The notes below the pieces were generated by a model, which made no database searches, was not told the DNA's origin, and saw only the letters and a list, made by a program, of their open reading frames with translations. DNA of 64,000 nt from the NCBI GenBank assembly GCA_027604505.1, contig JADIIX010000007.1:124001-188000 (forward strand), read 5' to 3'. This stretch comes from Gonapodya sp. JEL0774. Lineage: Eukaryota; Monoblepharomycota; Monoblepharidomycetes; Monoblepharidales; Gonapodyaceae. The position numbers and the translations under genes are program-made. Position 1 is the first letter of the stretch, and each line of letters opens with the position of its first letter. Positions 49,901-62,583 of this stretch are shown one piece after another.

Positions 49901-50689
49901 AGGTTGTAATTCCACACGAACATCCCCTGGGGATTGAACGCAGTCCGGCCCGGTGGGCGAGTAAGGTTGTGCTGGAGGGTCCGAGTGATGTCGTAGGTGT
50001 ACGAATAGTAGAAATTTTTGGAGAGGTCCACGTTTTGAAAGACCTGAGATGGATAGAGTTGGAAGGATGAGAGGGGAACTGGATGGTCGAGGGATCGCGA
50101 ACATAAATACCTGCACGTATCGGCTCTCATCTGGTTTACGGTCAATTTTCACCATGGCCCCGGGTATAGATATGAGGTTGGTCGCATCTGAAAGCGAGAA
50201 CCCCGTGATTTTTGATGATTCGCTGTGGACAGGAATGTTCTTTCACGAACCAATGTGATAGACGTAGTGCCCTCCCAGCAATCCGACAGCCCTCCTCTTC
50301 GTAACGACCATGAGATAATACCCCTCCAAAAAGCGGACGAATCCTGTTTTCAACGAAGATGGAGGTGAATCTAGACCAGCACAGCACTCGCTCACAACTT
50401 CTGGCGACTGACCTAAAATCCCATGAAAAGTCAACACATTACTCAAGCCGCCTGTACTCTTGTTTCCATTCTCGACCATCGCCATCACTTCGTTGACTTC
50501 AGTTTTGGTGTAGAGATGGGGATCATCCGTCACCTCAAGATCCTTGGAGGTCCTGTCGATCTTGAGAATCCGGAAAACATCGTCCGTGATGTTTGATCCG
50601 ACTATGTAATATCTTGTTCTAGTTTCCCATAGCGTGAACTTGTGGAGCGGGTCACCCATATAAACAGAACTGTTTGGATGATGGTACAC
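46933..50689 (-). CDS. FIG4: FIG4-type SAC-domain phosphoinositide 5-phosphatase
   Basis: FIG4 works with FAB1/PIKfyve and VAC14 at the vacuole or endosome to control PtdIns(3,5)P2. From the N terminus: [99 protein letters not shown] and [16 protein letters not shown]. Next are [20 protein letters not shown] and the CX5R motif in [20 protein letters not shown]. The C-terminal part has [40 protein letters not shown] and [20 protein letters not shown], then [20 protein letters not shown]. No membrane span is present, unlike SAC1. Start is either Met 50689 or MGDP ten residues on. It converges on the 14-3-3 gene, with 75 bases between stops. Confidence 0.93.
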
Positions 50690-50753
50690 ACTGTGGTCAC
50701 GTCTGCCTTGTGGTCACCACAGTAGCAGGCGAGGATAACCCTGACAGTTCACA

Positions 50754-52083
50754 ATGACGTCCAACCCAACGCCATCCGAAATTGAAGAGTCTAAGGTGGA
50801 CGATCGTCCGACTGACCAGCAGATTTTAGACTTCGAAGACAAGATTCGCGTGGGTTAGGGGCTGAGCTTTCACAAGATCTTGCACACCCGAGGCGTTTCA
50901 CATCTGTCAAGGTGTCTGACATCTCAAACAATAGGCAGAACTTCTCGCAGATACACCCTTTGTGAGCGAACCGGCTGGTCTTGAAGCCTTGGAGTCTGAG
51001 TACGCAGGTGGCGCGGAGATATTTGGAAAGAAACTTGCGGTGAGCTACGATCATCGGCCAGCGTTCGGTGAACTGGCGGGTGCTCTGGGCTTTTCATCAC
51101 GAAAGTGGCTTGTTGTACTTTTTTAAACACAATTGCATCCTCGCTGGACTGTGGCCGAATATGTAGCAACTGAAGACGGAGTTCCCAAGGTATCGGTCCA
51201 TCCGAAAGGACGGCAACTGCTTTTACCGAGCGTTCGGCTGGCGTGAGTTCACGTGTCTTTTTATCTGTATTCGCTACGTTTATCGCTATTCCCCAGCACT
51301 CACACGCCCTACCGCTCAGGTCTCGCCGAGCTCTTATGGTCCGGTGCCAACACCGCATGGCATGACACCGCCAAAGCCATTCTCATCTCCTCTATCGATA
51401 TCCTTACCGCCTCAGGCTACGAGCAGGCCATGGTTCAGGACTTTTACGATACTTTCCTCTCTGCCATGAAGCTCCGCGAGTCTCCCAACGAATCCTCAGG
51501 GCTCGCGGTCTTCCAGGACGAGTATGCTTCAGCCACGACCATATGTCATCTACGGCTGTGTACAGGAGCGGAATTGAAGAGAAACAGGGATATTTATGAG
51601 GGATTTGCAGAAGTTCCGATTGATGAATTTGTTACACAAGCGGTAGAGCCGATGGCTCTTGAGGTGAGTCTATTCCTCTCCCTTTTGTAGCTGTCGATGG
51701 ATGCGAAGGAGCACTGTTGAATGTGAGACTACTGTGCGTCTCTTGGAAGTCGTCAGGAGGTTGAGAGTGCACATGGACATCAAAGTTCCGTGAACAAATC
51801 TGATAGCTCCAGTTTACCCTCCTCCACCTCCCGCTCCCGCTCTTTCTTCACCACTTCCATCGTTCTTGTGCCCCAGGCTGACAATCTTCAAATATCTGCG
51901 CTTGTTAACGCCATCCCCCTGCTTAACGTCCGAATCGCAAACCTCGACACCACCCCTGGTAGCGTTAATTTCCACGAGTTCTCACCCATGGACGCGGACG
52001 CCAAAGAACTACCGACGGTAACGTTGTTGTTTCGGCCTGGGCATTACGACGTGTTGTATGCGGCAGGGGAGGCAGATGCGTAA
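50754..52083 (+). CDS. Otubain-type deubiquitinase (peptidase C65)
   Basis: Five exons: 50754-50849, 50935-51039, 51167-51242, 51320-51663, 51877-52083; total 828 bases, 275 residues, the usual otubain size. Otubains cleave ubiquitin chains, OTUB1 preferring Lys48 links. The catalytic Cys85 lies in YRSIRKDGNCFYRAFGW, together with the conserved Asp of the DGNC motif. The alpha-helical insert reads FYDTFLSAMKLRESPNESSG and ASATTICHLRLCTGAELKRN. VPIDEFVTQAVEPMALEADN is typical, and the catalytic His263 is in LLFRPGHYDVLY. The exon 2/3 junction rebuilds KKLAQLKTEFPRYRSIRKDG. The last intron is long for this window (213 bases). The gene starts 65 bases from the start of FIG4 on the other strand. 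Confidence 0.94.
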
Positions 52084-52863
52084 TCGTTGGACTATGTCTC
52101 AAATTCACGGGGATTGTGGAGTACATCAGGCTTCAGTGATTTGACTCTCAGAACCTCGGCAATTATTGTAACGTAAGTGAAACTCATTTTCTCCTGGGAA
52201 GCATTGGGCCTGGGAAGCATTGGGGAGTGCCAAAATTGATTCTGTAATACGGACTCAGAATAGTTGTAGTATAAAATGAATGCATGGGTTTAGAGTAATC
52301 AAGAGATTTCACTTTCTACGTCCGACACCCATCGGAGTTCCAGATAACCGTGTGAAGCGGGAGCAAGAGTCTCCCATCATCACCGCGTCCCGTCGGAACC
52401 CATTTATACAAACACATCTCGAGAGCAGTGACTGTGATTTCTTGCTTACTCGCCCACAGGATCGCACATACACGCATATCACCATTAATTGCTCCCTAGC
52501 ACGCCCATTCTTGCAGCTCTGATACAGATCACCAAGGCGGAGGAGCAGTGACAAATCCCAAAACGCCACTTAATGAGCCCGGACAATTCTTTGCGCATTC
52601 ATCCTCACTCGCAAAGACTGCCCAGCTCACCTTGCTCTGCTGTAATCTAACGATCCCTGAACTCCACCGTCTTTCTTGCTGCTATCCTTCTCAAGCCACT
52701 CAGCAGGTCCCTGTCCCTTTAAGTATCGTTTCAATTGCTCTTTGGTTGGCATCGGGGGAAATTGGGGACGGGCCGGAAGTTCGGCACTAAGAGCCCAATG
52801 TGAAACGTGTTCGTGTGTGCGGGTAGAGGGAAGGGCGGGCGATAGGAGGCGCCGGGATACTTA
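52084..52863. other. Convergent interval without a recognised gene
   Basis: This 780-base stretch lies between the ends of the otubain and dynein-2 light intermediate chain genes. Short open frames on both strands have no recognisable content. I see no repeat or RNA gene. Confidence 0.45.
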
Positions 52864-55080
52864 CTATGCTTTTGCGAGCAACTCATCAATGACTGGCTCG
52901 GGGTGCTCGCTAGCACTGTAATGGAAGCGAACTTCCACTTTCAAATCCAGAAGATGAGGACCACATCTCTTTCCTCAATCTTACCACGACGCACCTTTCG
53001 GGGGGAACACCTTCTCGACTTCCGCCTTCCATAACTTCCAAGAAGTCTGCGGGTCCTTGATTGCCGCCGAAGAGGCAGCCGCCGCCAAGGATGCACCTGA
53101 GATAGAGGTGGGGAGCCCGATAGAAGCGTAAGAGTCCGTGCCTATCACGTGACGTTATGGTCAAGAGTGAAGGAAGATCGTTAATTACAACAGAAGCAAT
53201 TAGCAAAAACTGGAACTGAGCAATTATCGGTGACACTTTACACACGCACCCGGTAGAACATACACGGCCCGGTCGTGTTCCAGGGTCTCGTGCTTAGGTG
53301 GAGGAGTTTTAAATGCGAAGTGGGAGAGGAGTTGGCGGCACTGCGAGATCAGAGGTGGGTGTAGAGAGCGGAGTTTCATGAGTAAGTGTAAGGCCAAGTG
53401 TACGGAGAAACAATTTCCTGTTGTATCCACGAACACTGAATTTCTGACTACCCAGACAAGTCACTGACATAGGGGTTCAGAAGAAGGTGACATATGGATT
53501 AGTGAGACCTACCCTTCCGGCCAAAGATTCGTCTCCCGCAGCAACGTAGCACAGCGTCGCTCCATTGGTATGCGCAAGATGTCGTAACGCAGATGTGATA
53601 AGTCGGCGGTGAGACCTTGTATTATTGGGTGAGGCGGTCTGTAAATTCGCGCGAGGCAGAAACGGGACTTACACTTCCAAATGCTGGAAGAGGTCGTACT
53701 TGCATCCAACGATGACAGCGGGAATGGGGAGAGGAGCTACAAGGGACCTGTTGTTTGTTTTGTGGTGAAGATCAACTGCGTGTTCTTTCTCTCCAGTCCC
53801 ATAGAGCACGTTTCCAGAACGAACGCACTTGTCCTCATGGCCCTCTCCATATTTTTTGATAGCGTGTGCACGCAGGTTTTTTGGGCGTCGCGACCCACGG
53901 CGCTCAAGTGACTCGGAGACATCGGCGCAACGCTGACGGACACGGTCAAGGATAGGGAGCAGGGTGGGGAGTATCAGAGAGGGCTAGGTGTCACTCAAGT
54001 CAAGAGGTGGTGGAGAATATGAAACAAGGATTGGGAAAGGAGATGTTCATTAGTGATCCGCTTCCTCTGTCCGTCATCCATTGCGAGAAACCAGAATGCT
54101 CAACCAACTTCAGATAAGTCTGCCACAAGTACATAGCAGGACGTGTGTAAAGTACGATCTTTGAGGGGGAGATCGAGGCACTTCAAGAGTGTGGTACCAC
54201 GAGCTGAGACATTAAGCGGGCGCGGTTTGAAGCGGCGGAAAGTGGTTAGCGGCCTTGATACCTTGATCCGATCTTTGGCCCTTTGCTCTCTCCCAGTTGA
54301 ACATGGCTCACCAACTTCATATATATGCACGACATCCTTCACTTTTCCCCGAGTTCTGCGGCCGAATCTTCAGGAACGCGGAGAAAGTTCAACAATTGGT
54401 TGTGCATCGAGGAAACAAAGAGTGGTTGATGTCAAGGCAAGCGAGCATGAAAGGTTTTGCAATACTTCAGAGAGTGGATGGACGCTGCGAGCACACACAT
54501 ACGTGTATTCGTAAGAGATCGATTTCTGTGGTGGATCCGCTTTTATCGAGGGTTAGCATGGGGCAGGTCAAGGAGAAATAGATTGGAGGGAAAGTTAAAA
54601 GGTAATAGCGACACGTGGTTGTGAAGAGCAACTCCATGAGCGGAAACCAATGTGGAAGAGTTGGGAATCAAGCATACGTACACTTGTTCAAAAACTTCAT
54701 TACGAGGGAAGTTTTGCCTGCACCACGCTGACCACAAAAAACAAGCGTAGACTCTATTCGCTCTAGGTACCAAAGGGATAAAAAGAATGCGCGACGAGTC
54801 AGCATGGAACATCGTTTGGGAGCAATGTACGAGTCGTACCATCCGCGGACTTGCCCATTTCCTTTGCTAGCTCTACTAGCAATGCACCAAAGTCAACTTT
54901 TTCTCGTGGTTTACTTGGGTCTGGGATCGGAGGGATGTCAGGTGGGGGGATGAACTTTGGGACAGTAATTGGTTCATCCTCGGCGTCAGCTGGAACAAGG
55001 TGAGGGAGGAGTGGCAAGGGTGGCAGAAATGGCGATGGGACAGTTTGTTGCGGCTCAACGATGTCTTTTGATGTTTGCAT
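52864..55080 (-). CDS. DYNC2LI1: Cytoplasmic dynein-2 light intermediate chain (D2LIC), retrograde IFT motor subunit
   Basis: D2LIC stabilises the dynein-2 heavy chain that drives retrograde intraflagellar transport. A Pro-rich N terminus starts at Met 55080 (FIPPPDIPPIPDPSKPREKV). The GTPase-like domain then shows the P-loop STLVFCGQRGAGKTSLVMKF, VKDVVHIYEVG, CLDLPLKDRTLHTSCYVLV with ADLSE, and PLPIPAVIVGCKYDLFQHLE. LRHLAHTNGATLCYVAAGDE and the C-terminal SIGLPTSISGASLAAAASS, DPQTSWKLWKAEVEKVFPPK and EHPEPVIDELLAKA follow the D2LIC order, and the spacing fits D2LIC better than cytoplasmic dynein-1 LIC. The stop is at 52864. Exons between about 53900 and 54300 were only partly delimited. Together with KAP3 it indicates a cilium or flagellum. 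Confidence 0.87.
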
Positions 55081-55509
55081 GCTTTCTGTGGGGTTGCAAG
55101 ATCTTTCGAGTTATTCTCTGTCCGATGAGTTGTTGTGCTTGCAGGTGGGGGGCATCGGATGAGTTTAGGTCATCATCATGAGCTAGTCCGTCAACCATAC
55201 TTTTTCAAGGGCATCAGCACTATTTTCACCATGTATATAAATTCCTTGCGGCCCAAATTCTGATACGGCTCTTTGGAAAGGACTCCGACAGAAACAAAAA
55301 GCATGTAAACGTCCACATGAACTGTGACGGTATAATAAGTGACACCGGTGTCATTGTCTAGATTGCAGTCTTACAGTAACTTAGATAAAATTACGTGCTG
55401 AAGACACTCAAGCACCACCAGCTGCGGGGGGAGTGCCATCCCATTCTGTTCATACTTCCTATTTGCCTTCCGGGTAGGAGCCCCGGCCTAGCTGTCCGAC
55501 GACGCTTTG
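55081..55509. promoter_or_regulatory. Divergent promoter interval, D2LIC / TMF golgin
   Basis: The two genes start in opposite directions from this 429-base interval, so both promoters should be here. A TATATAAAT stretch occurs at about 55234-55242. No coding exon or repeat was recognised. Confidence 0.4.
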
Positions 55510-58500
55510 ATGTCGTTTTTCTCGTCGTTGTCGCAGTCGTTTGGAGGTGGGGACGGCTCTAGCGACAACGCATGGATGGGGAAGATTCTGAACGCAGCAT
55601 CCAGTATCGAAAAGTCAATTGACAAGGCGAGCTCATCATGCGACAGTCTTCGATAATTTTTTCCAAGATTGTCACTTCATTTTCACAAATGAAAACTGGG
55701 TTAATCTCTTTCCCTTCTTGGGCGGTTGAATCTTACTGGCATTCAATTCCACCGGCTGACGTTGGTACATCAGGTCTTGGATATCAAATCGACTTCAGAT
55801 CATGCTGCGCCTTGTCAGTTCAGAGCCATGTTCTTTATCAAATCTTGTTGTTCCTTCACACTGTTTGTATGTTACCTGGCACACCATCAGCCAATTCCTC
55901 CGCCCCGGGTCCTCCCATCCATCAGCAGCCGTTCATCGTGGCTGATGATATGATGTTCGGCTGGTCCCTTCCATCCTCCGCGTCCCTACCCCCTCGCAAC
56001 CCGCCGTATTCCCCCCCTTCTTCATCCACTAGCTCACCAACCACGACTTCTTCGCCTACCGTGCTTTTAGACTTTGCGTCGTCGTTATCATCGTCAGTAC
56101 GTCAGGCGAGACTCGCGGGAGTTGGACAATGGGTTGTCGGTGCCGCGCAGGGGGGGGCGGGATCATCACCAATACCTGCATCCCCACCTGCGCCTGCTCA
56201 TGGGAAGGGGCCAATGCCCGTTGGTGCGCCGGGGGGGACTGAACAATCTGCAGCCGTGACGAGTGCGGCTGCACCGCTCACTGGGTCCACTTGGACCGTC
56301 GGCAGCTCCGATGCACTTTCGACATCCCGAGAAGCCCTGTTATCTCCAAACAGGGTAAACCATGGTGGTGGACCGAGTAGTGCCGAAAACTCCGAACTCG
56401 CGCAGTTTTCGTCAGAGCTTACTCCCTTGGAACAACCCGTCGTGGAATCTCCTCCAATCCTGGCTGCGTCCAATTGGACTCTAGGGTCGTTCGATGAGGT
56501 GGCTTTGGTAGGCAGTGCCGAGAATAATTTTGGCTTGGAGGTGGACGGAGTCGATTGCTCAAAGGGATTAGTTACCGATATGTTGGAGAAGGATGGTGAA
56601 AAGTCAGTTGATGAGGCGCAACAAAACTTTGGGGACAAGAGAGCAATCGAACATAGTTTGATCTCCGTGGGCAAGTCGAAACTTACAGTGGACGAAGAAA
56701 AACGCCCGGATGCACAACCCGAGCAGGCAACCGTGGATTCCGCAGTAATAACAGAAAATCCCTTTTCTGACCCTGCGCGGCAGATTGTAACAATCGAGGC
56801 AGCAAGTGTCCCGAAGAGGCAAGTTGCTGCTACAGATCTTGAAGGGACCGAAGACGCGAATGAGAAGTCAGCTACTGTCCGACAAGCTGAACCAGAACTG
56901 ATAGAAGCGTCGTTGGAGCGAGGCTTGGCTGAAGAGTTTCAAGATCCTGGGTTCTTGAATACAGTTCCTCGGTCTCAAACGAAGGCTAGTGCGAAGCCAA
57001 CAATAGTTAAATCCCACTCCCCGACATCCAACCCATCAGAAATTCTAGTGGACGGGATTGAGGAATCATCCGCTGCCACACCTGCTCAGACAGTGATAGC
57101 GGCCACAACAGACTGGGTCACGAATCTAGAAAAGGAAGAGACAACTCCAGAAGGCCTGGTGGAGGAGAACGCTGAATCGTCTATGGCAAAAGACTTAGCT
57201 GCTATACCAAGAGATGAAGAGGCGGCACCTGGATCATTCAAGAATACTGAAGTGCCCGAGTTGGCACAGCCTGTTTCCTACTCCACTACTCCCTCTTCGT
57301 CCTCTGCTCCCAGCCTCTCCCTATCCACCCAGGTATCCCAATCACCCGATGCAGCCCAGAATCACGACCTTCCTATCCTCCTTCATACCATCGCCTCTCG
57401 TGAGCGCCAGCTCCTCACAGCCACAGAAGACAATGCGCACCTCCGCCATACCGTAGATTCGCTACGTAACGACGTAACACGGCTGGAGCGAGATTTGGCT
57501 TTAGCGCTGGACATGGCTGGATCGGGCTCTGGGTCAGTCGGTATTGGACGGAGTAAAGCTGATGATGAAGCGTCGCGTTTGCGACAAGAGCTTGAGGTGA
57601 CGCGTGCTGCTCTTGCTTCAAAGTGCGAGGAAGCAGCGCAGCTATTGGCCGAGGGCCAAGCTCTAAGCCAAAAAGAGGTGAGGGCCACTAATGCACTGCG
57701 GAAGGCACGTGAAGATGCCAGGGAGAGCGAAAAGAGGTTCGTGGAGGCTGAGAGGGAACGAGATCAGAGTCGGAAAGAGGCCGAGGAGGTGAGGGAAGCG
57801 AAAGAAAGGGTCGAGAGAGAGTGGAGGAAGGCAGCAGGTGAGTCATATCGCAATGCCCGCCTGAGCCATCGATGGCACTATCTTTTCCTCACAGACTCCC
57901 TCAAATCACTGACGGAACTGCACACCGCCCAAACGAACGCTCTCCTTCGCCTTGAATCTGAGTTGACTACCCTCAAAGATGAGAAGCTGGCGCTACAACA
58001 GCAGGTGGAACGGACGTGGGCAGAACTAGCAGAGGCTCGGAGGGTCGCAGCAACCCAGCTGGAAGACAGGGTCAGAGAGGAGGTTGAGGAAAAGGTGTGT
58101 CGGGACTAGCGTTGAGGTTACTCGTTCAATCTGAGTCATATATTGCACAAATATTCATTTTGTAGACGCGGCTTGCGTCGACACTTGCGGATCAACTCGC
58201 CAATCTTCAGCGAAATCACGACGCAGCAGAAGCTGCCGCAAGGAGAGAATTGACGGAAATGAAACAGGAGTTAAAAACAGCGGAGGAGGAATGGGGGTGG
58301 AAGGAGGACAATTTGAGGAAAGAGATTGCTGTAAGTTACAGGTGGGGTACGGGAACTTTGCGCAGAGTGACTGAGGTGTGCTAAGACCAATATTTGCTTC
58401 CGGTTGGCTCTGTCCACCGCTCTCCCAACACTATTTCCAGTCACTCCTCGCCCGACTTCACTCCTCCGATCTCCGTGCCGAGTCCCTCGCCTCCGCAGCT

Positions 58501-59679
58501 CAAGAGTCTACCCGCCCACTTTTACGTCAAATTGATGCACTCCAAGCAGCCCAGCAAGCAGCTCAGGCCAATTGGGAGGCGGCGGAGCTTGCCTTGGCGG
58601 AGAGAGTAAGGGAGGCAGAAAGTGAGCGAGCGGTTGCTGTGGAGAGGGAAAGAGCGGCCCGGGAGAGAGAAGGGGGTTTGGTGAGCTCCCAATTTCAATC
58701 CTTCATGTTGCTTGGCATAATTAGATGAGAGATTTAATCGCCAAATTGCAACGGGTTTTGTAATATGCAGACGACCAGAATCGCTTCGTTGGAGGCGCAG
58801 CTATCGACCGAGCGCCAGGATAAGGCGCGAGTTTCTGCCGAACTAGACGTATCCCGTCGCCGTGCATCGTCCTTGGACCGGAAGAGTACGGAAATGGCTG
58901 CCCGTCTCGCAACACTCGAGTCTGCCCACGCGCGGGAGCTGGAAGATGCCAGGGAGAGCTACCATAGCCAGCTTCGACAGCAGATTCGTGACGCTGAGCA
59001 GACATGGGAAAGGAAGAGGAGGGAAGAGGACAGAGAGAAGATCAGGGGAGTGGAAAGTCGACGATCTTCGGAGAGAAATAGGTTGAGGCTGGATATAGCA
59101 CAAAAGGGTGGAGGTGGATCGGGGAGAAGCAGCCCACACGACTCCATTTTGTCTTTCCATGAAGGTGGAGGACCCAATGGTCACCTTACTTCTTTAACTC
59201 CAGCCATCGACGTAGCTGGAAGTGTATTTGGCTCGCCCGTCGTGGGTGTAAATTCACATCTCGCCGTTGAGCGACTCTCGATTGCTGTCAAGAGTCTGGA
59301 GAGTCAGGTGGGGTCTCTACAGGCGCAACTCAAAATGGCAATGAAGACGCGAGATGAGTTGGCGGAGGAACTTGTTAAGGGGACGACAGAGAACGAAAGG
59401 TTGAGAGAGGAAGTGCTCAAAGCAGCTCTACTGAGGAGAGAGTTCACCGACTTGAGCAGTCGGTGAGTCTCCCGTCATTCATTCCGCATTTTCTGATCAA
59501 GTGGATCAACTAACATGACCTTTGTCTGCAATTTCGTTAGACACGACGCTGCTTTAGTTCTGTTAGGCGAGAAAACGGAAACAGTAGAAGAATTAAAAGC
59601 AGACATTGCTGACATGAAAGTGGTGTTCCGGGAGCAGCTCGAAAACTTACTTGCGGCACAACAGCAGGAGGCCAAGTGA
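55510..59679 (+). CDS. TMF1/Sgm1-type golgin coiled-coil protein
   Basis: TMF-type golgins tether vesicles at the Golgi and bind Rab6 through their C terminus. Exon 1 encodes MSFFSSLSQSFGGG and ILNAASSIEKSIDK, the amphipathic N-terminal helix; the next exon appears to start VLDI, as in the family motif. A long Ser/Pro/acidic disordered stretch spans 55890-57330. Coiled coil begins at ILLHTIASRERQLLTATEDN and LRHTVDSLRNDVTRLERDLA and continues over several exons (TNALRKAREDARESEKRFVE, VTRAALASKCEEAAQLLA). The C-terminal TMF/Rab6-binding block reads ERLSIAVKSLESQVGSLQAQ, LKMAMKTRDELAEELVKGTT, LRREFTDLSSRHDAALVLLG and MKVVFREQLENLLAAQQQEA. The exon 1 end may use a GC donor (AAG/GCGAGC near 55627). 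Internal junctions were not all fixed. Confidence 0.85.
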
Positions 59680-59764
59680 ACCATGATAAGATGAAGGGAT
59701 TGTACCGTTTTGAACATTCGTATATACACCGTATTTCACATGGGTGGGTTTGCGACACCTCGAT

Positions 59765-60709
59765 CTACAGCGCAGGCACTGCGTCCACCCGAAGTTCTTT
59801 CCTCAGCTCCTCTAGTGGTTTCTCCCATTGCTCTTCATAATAAATGTTCATTGGGTACTTGCCCCGACCGGCATTTCGCAGTGCCCACGGCACATAGATT
59901 GTGAAAAGTCTCCCTCTCTGATGTGGAGTCAATCTGAGAGGCCCGAAGACACCAGAGATCAACGCAACAGGCATCCCGTGATGAGCGAATTCCCACCACT
60001 TGACGGCAAGTTCTGCCTCCACAGAAATGGACATTCCGGTGACAACGTGCCAGAAATCATGGACTTCACGGTACCGCTGCATCACGTAGGCAAGGACGGA
60101 ATCATCAACATACTTAACCTAGGCGAGGAGAGAATGAGGAGAGGAGAGTTATTTTTGATTTGGCGGTGCATTGAAGTAGAACCTTACCGGCTCACGGGAG
60201 TCGGGCCCCACACCTTCCCTATCCAGCCATCTCACGTACTCTCTCCCAAACGTCCCGTCAGACAATTGTCTCAAAGCCTCTACGTCTACGGTCGAGCTAT
60301 TCACAACAGGCCGCTCCCGGAGTATCCGCCGACCAATTGGGTCCTGCAGCATTTTGTCTCGGACCTGACGGAGAGCAACCGGACCAGTCGTTTCACCGAG
60401 CGCAGCGACCATATCTGTGGAAGCAAATGAAGAAATTTGGGGCGGAAATTATATGACGATATGAGTAAACGACTTTGATTTAACAACCCGCCCACCAGCT
60501 CTTGTTGGTGCAGCCAAAGCAGTAAATGCGGATCCCAGGGCGATTGCAAGTTTTTGAATGGAAGATGACGGAATATGTGAGTGGTACTTTGGTTCACATG
60601 AGCTTGTACCTAACCTGCGATACATTTGGGAGGGTTCTGTGTTGCAAGACGGCAATGTTGTTGAAGCACTGAGTCTTTTCTTGTCACGAATGTGTAACTT
60701 TTGGTCCAA
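59765..60709 (-). CDS. COQ4: Ubiquinone biosynthesis protein COQ4
   Basis: Three exons: 60496-60709, 60188-60414, 59765-60118; total 795 bases, 264 residues. COQ4 is a mitochondrial matrix protein of the coenzyme Q synthome. A basic, Ser-rich leader (KLHIRDKKRLSAS) precedes KYHSHIPSSSIQKLAIALGS. The junction rebuilds APTRADMVAALGETTGPVAL. Hallmarks: MLQDPIGRRILRERP, GTFGREYVRWLDREGVGPDS and VLAYVMQRYREVHDFWHVVT, which holds the zinc-type HDxxH motif as HDFWH. ELAVKWWEFAHHGMPVALIS, GPLRLTPHQRGRLFTIYVPW and NIYYEEQWEKPLEELRKEL complete the domain. The leader is longer than needed, so an internal start is possible, but a mitochondrial presequence fits the location. Confidence 0.95.
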
Positions 60710-60837
60710 AATTTTCCCATAACTTTACCAATGACTGTAGTCAACAATAGGATTTCAGCAATGATGGCCGTCACCAATGTCTGTCACCCGGCCTATTAGT
60801 AATGACTGCCACCCCGCCCATGAATGAAACGATCATC

Positions 60838-62054
60838 CTACGCTCGTGTTTTCTTTCTACTTTGAAAGTCCTTCACTTGCTTAACTATGTCCTCCGCTAT
60901 TCTCTCCTTTGAGTCAATCCTACCATAATGACGAGCATACTGTCCTTCGGGATTGATAAGGTAAAAGAAAATGCTATGATCCACGAGATAGTCAGTCTCG
61001 TCGTCATCTAATGCTCGTGGAGGGGCGGAAAAGTAGAGCCGATAGGCACGAGCTGTGGCTTTGACTTGGTCGTATGTCCCCGTCAAACCGACAAGGCTAG
61101 GATGGAAATCTGTGCACGAGGAGAATATGAGAGTAAACAAATTATCGACATTATTTCGCTAACAGTGGATATTGCCAAGGACGGCAGAAACAGCACCTTG
61201 AAGATATGCCTTCACAACCTCTACGGAGTCCCGTTTTGGGTCGCAAGAGATGAATATTGGCACCACCGTGCCATCAAAGTCTGAGTCTTTTGCTTAAGAT
61301 AAAAGAGAGATTAGACAAACTCTCAAAGTGGATGGACCACGAGATGTTCACTCACCAAGTAGGTCTATTATGTGACCCATCTTTTCGAGTTCCTCCGGGC
61401 ATACATCCGGACAGTACGTGAAACCGAAATATATTAGCATCCATCTTCCACGGTAGTCCAGGTCTGTCACTGGACGACCTTCATGGTCCACTAGCGAAAA
61501 GGGTCCCCCAACTAACGGTTTTCCCGCTGCAGAGGTGGCCTGTTCGACAGCCAGCCGCGTTTTTTCCTTTTCCACTCGCTCTTTTTCGTATTGAAAATAG
61601 TAGACGAGGCCGACACCGGTTACTACGAAAAAGGCGACTGCTGTCCATGTCATGTACTGGAGTTGAGCCAACGCAGGCAATGTAAGAGCACATTCCGTTT
61701 AGCAAAACAGATTCTCATTGCTGATACAGAGTGGAACACTCGCAGATAGATGAGACAGACCTGAAAATCCTTCTTTGACTGAGTTGGTTCGGAGGTGGGA
61801 ACCGCTGCGTATCCTTGGCGCGACGATGCGTCATGAGGAAGTACAAGCAGAGGCTTGGTAAAATGTGAGTGCTGAAAACTGTGTTCCTCCAAAGTCCGTT
61901 GCGAGCGAGGTCTTGGTGATACAGATCCTAGCTGACGGGAGGCGGAGGGAAGGCGATGATGGCGAAAAGAAAAACTCCACCGAATGTTGATGTCTGCACA
62001 GATAGTTCGCAGGTGACTTAATCCCGAGATCTTTGTACGTGAGGTTGTCAGCAT
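60838..62054 (-). CDS. SCO1: Cytochrome c oxidase copper chaperone SCO1
   Basis: Four exons: 61761-62054, 61356-61656, 61197-61292, 60838-61109; total 963 bases, 320 residues. SCO1 delivers copper to the CuA site of cytochrome c oxidase subunit 2 in the mitochondrial inner membrane. Exon 1 encodes a long Arg/Ser-rich presequence. Exon 2 starts YMTWTAVAFFVVTGVGLVYY, the single membrane span, then PLVGGPFSLVDHEGRPVTDL, and the copper-binding CxxxC in IYFGFTYCPDVCPEELEKMG. Exon 3 encodes DSDFDGTVVPIFISCDPKRD and SVEVVKAYLQ. Exon 4 has HPSLVGLTGTYDQVKATARA and the third ligand His in YLVDHSIFFYLINPEG. All copper ligands are present. Confidence 0.96.
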
Positions 62055-62583
62055 TTGCGCTGTGGATGAGAGTCTTTGGGTGAAATATAGTGGTACAGCT
62101 CGACTTACCAGTAATAATAGGAACCACTAGTATGCAAGTGAGTTTGTTACTCTCTGTGGTTGAAAAACGCTCAATTGATGACTTACGTCATTTGCCAGAG
62201 GAACATCATTTCAATTATGCCGACTTGGCCGATTCAACTAAAATGATCCACAACCATGAAAATATTCAATGTCACGGACTTTCTAAAAGAAAAAATTGCG
62301 ATGTGCGAGATCAGCAGCAGAGGTTGAAGAAAGTGAGCATACAAAAAATGTGACACCAACTTACTTGAAAGGCAACCTGTCCTTCCACTCAAGACATTCC
62401 TGTTTGCGAGTGAAAGCCGGGCAAAGAGAAGAAATCATCACGAGAGCGTGGTTCAGTTTTTGAGCAGGCCGTGTCTGCGAGGGTAGAAACCAGCGAGGCC
62501 ACGATTGCCGCTTTCCCGACCCACTTCGACCGTAAAATCACTTTCCACAAACCGATCCCAACCCACACGGGAATCCACCAAGA

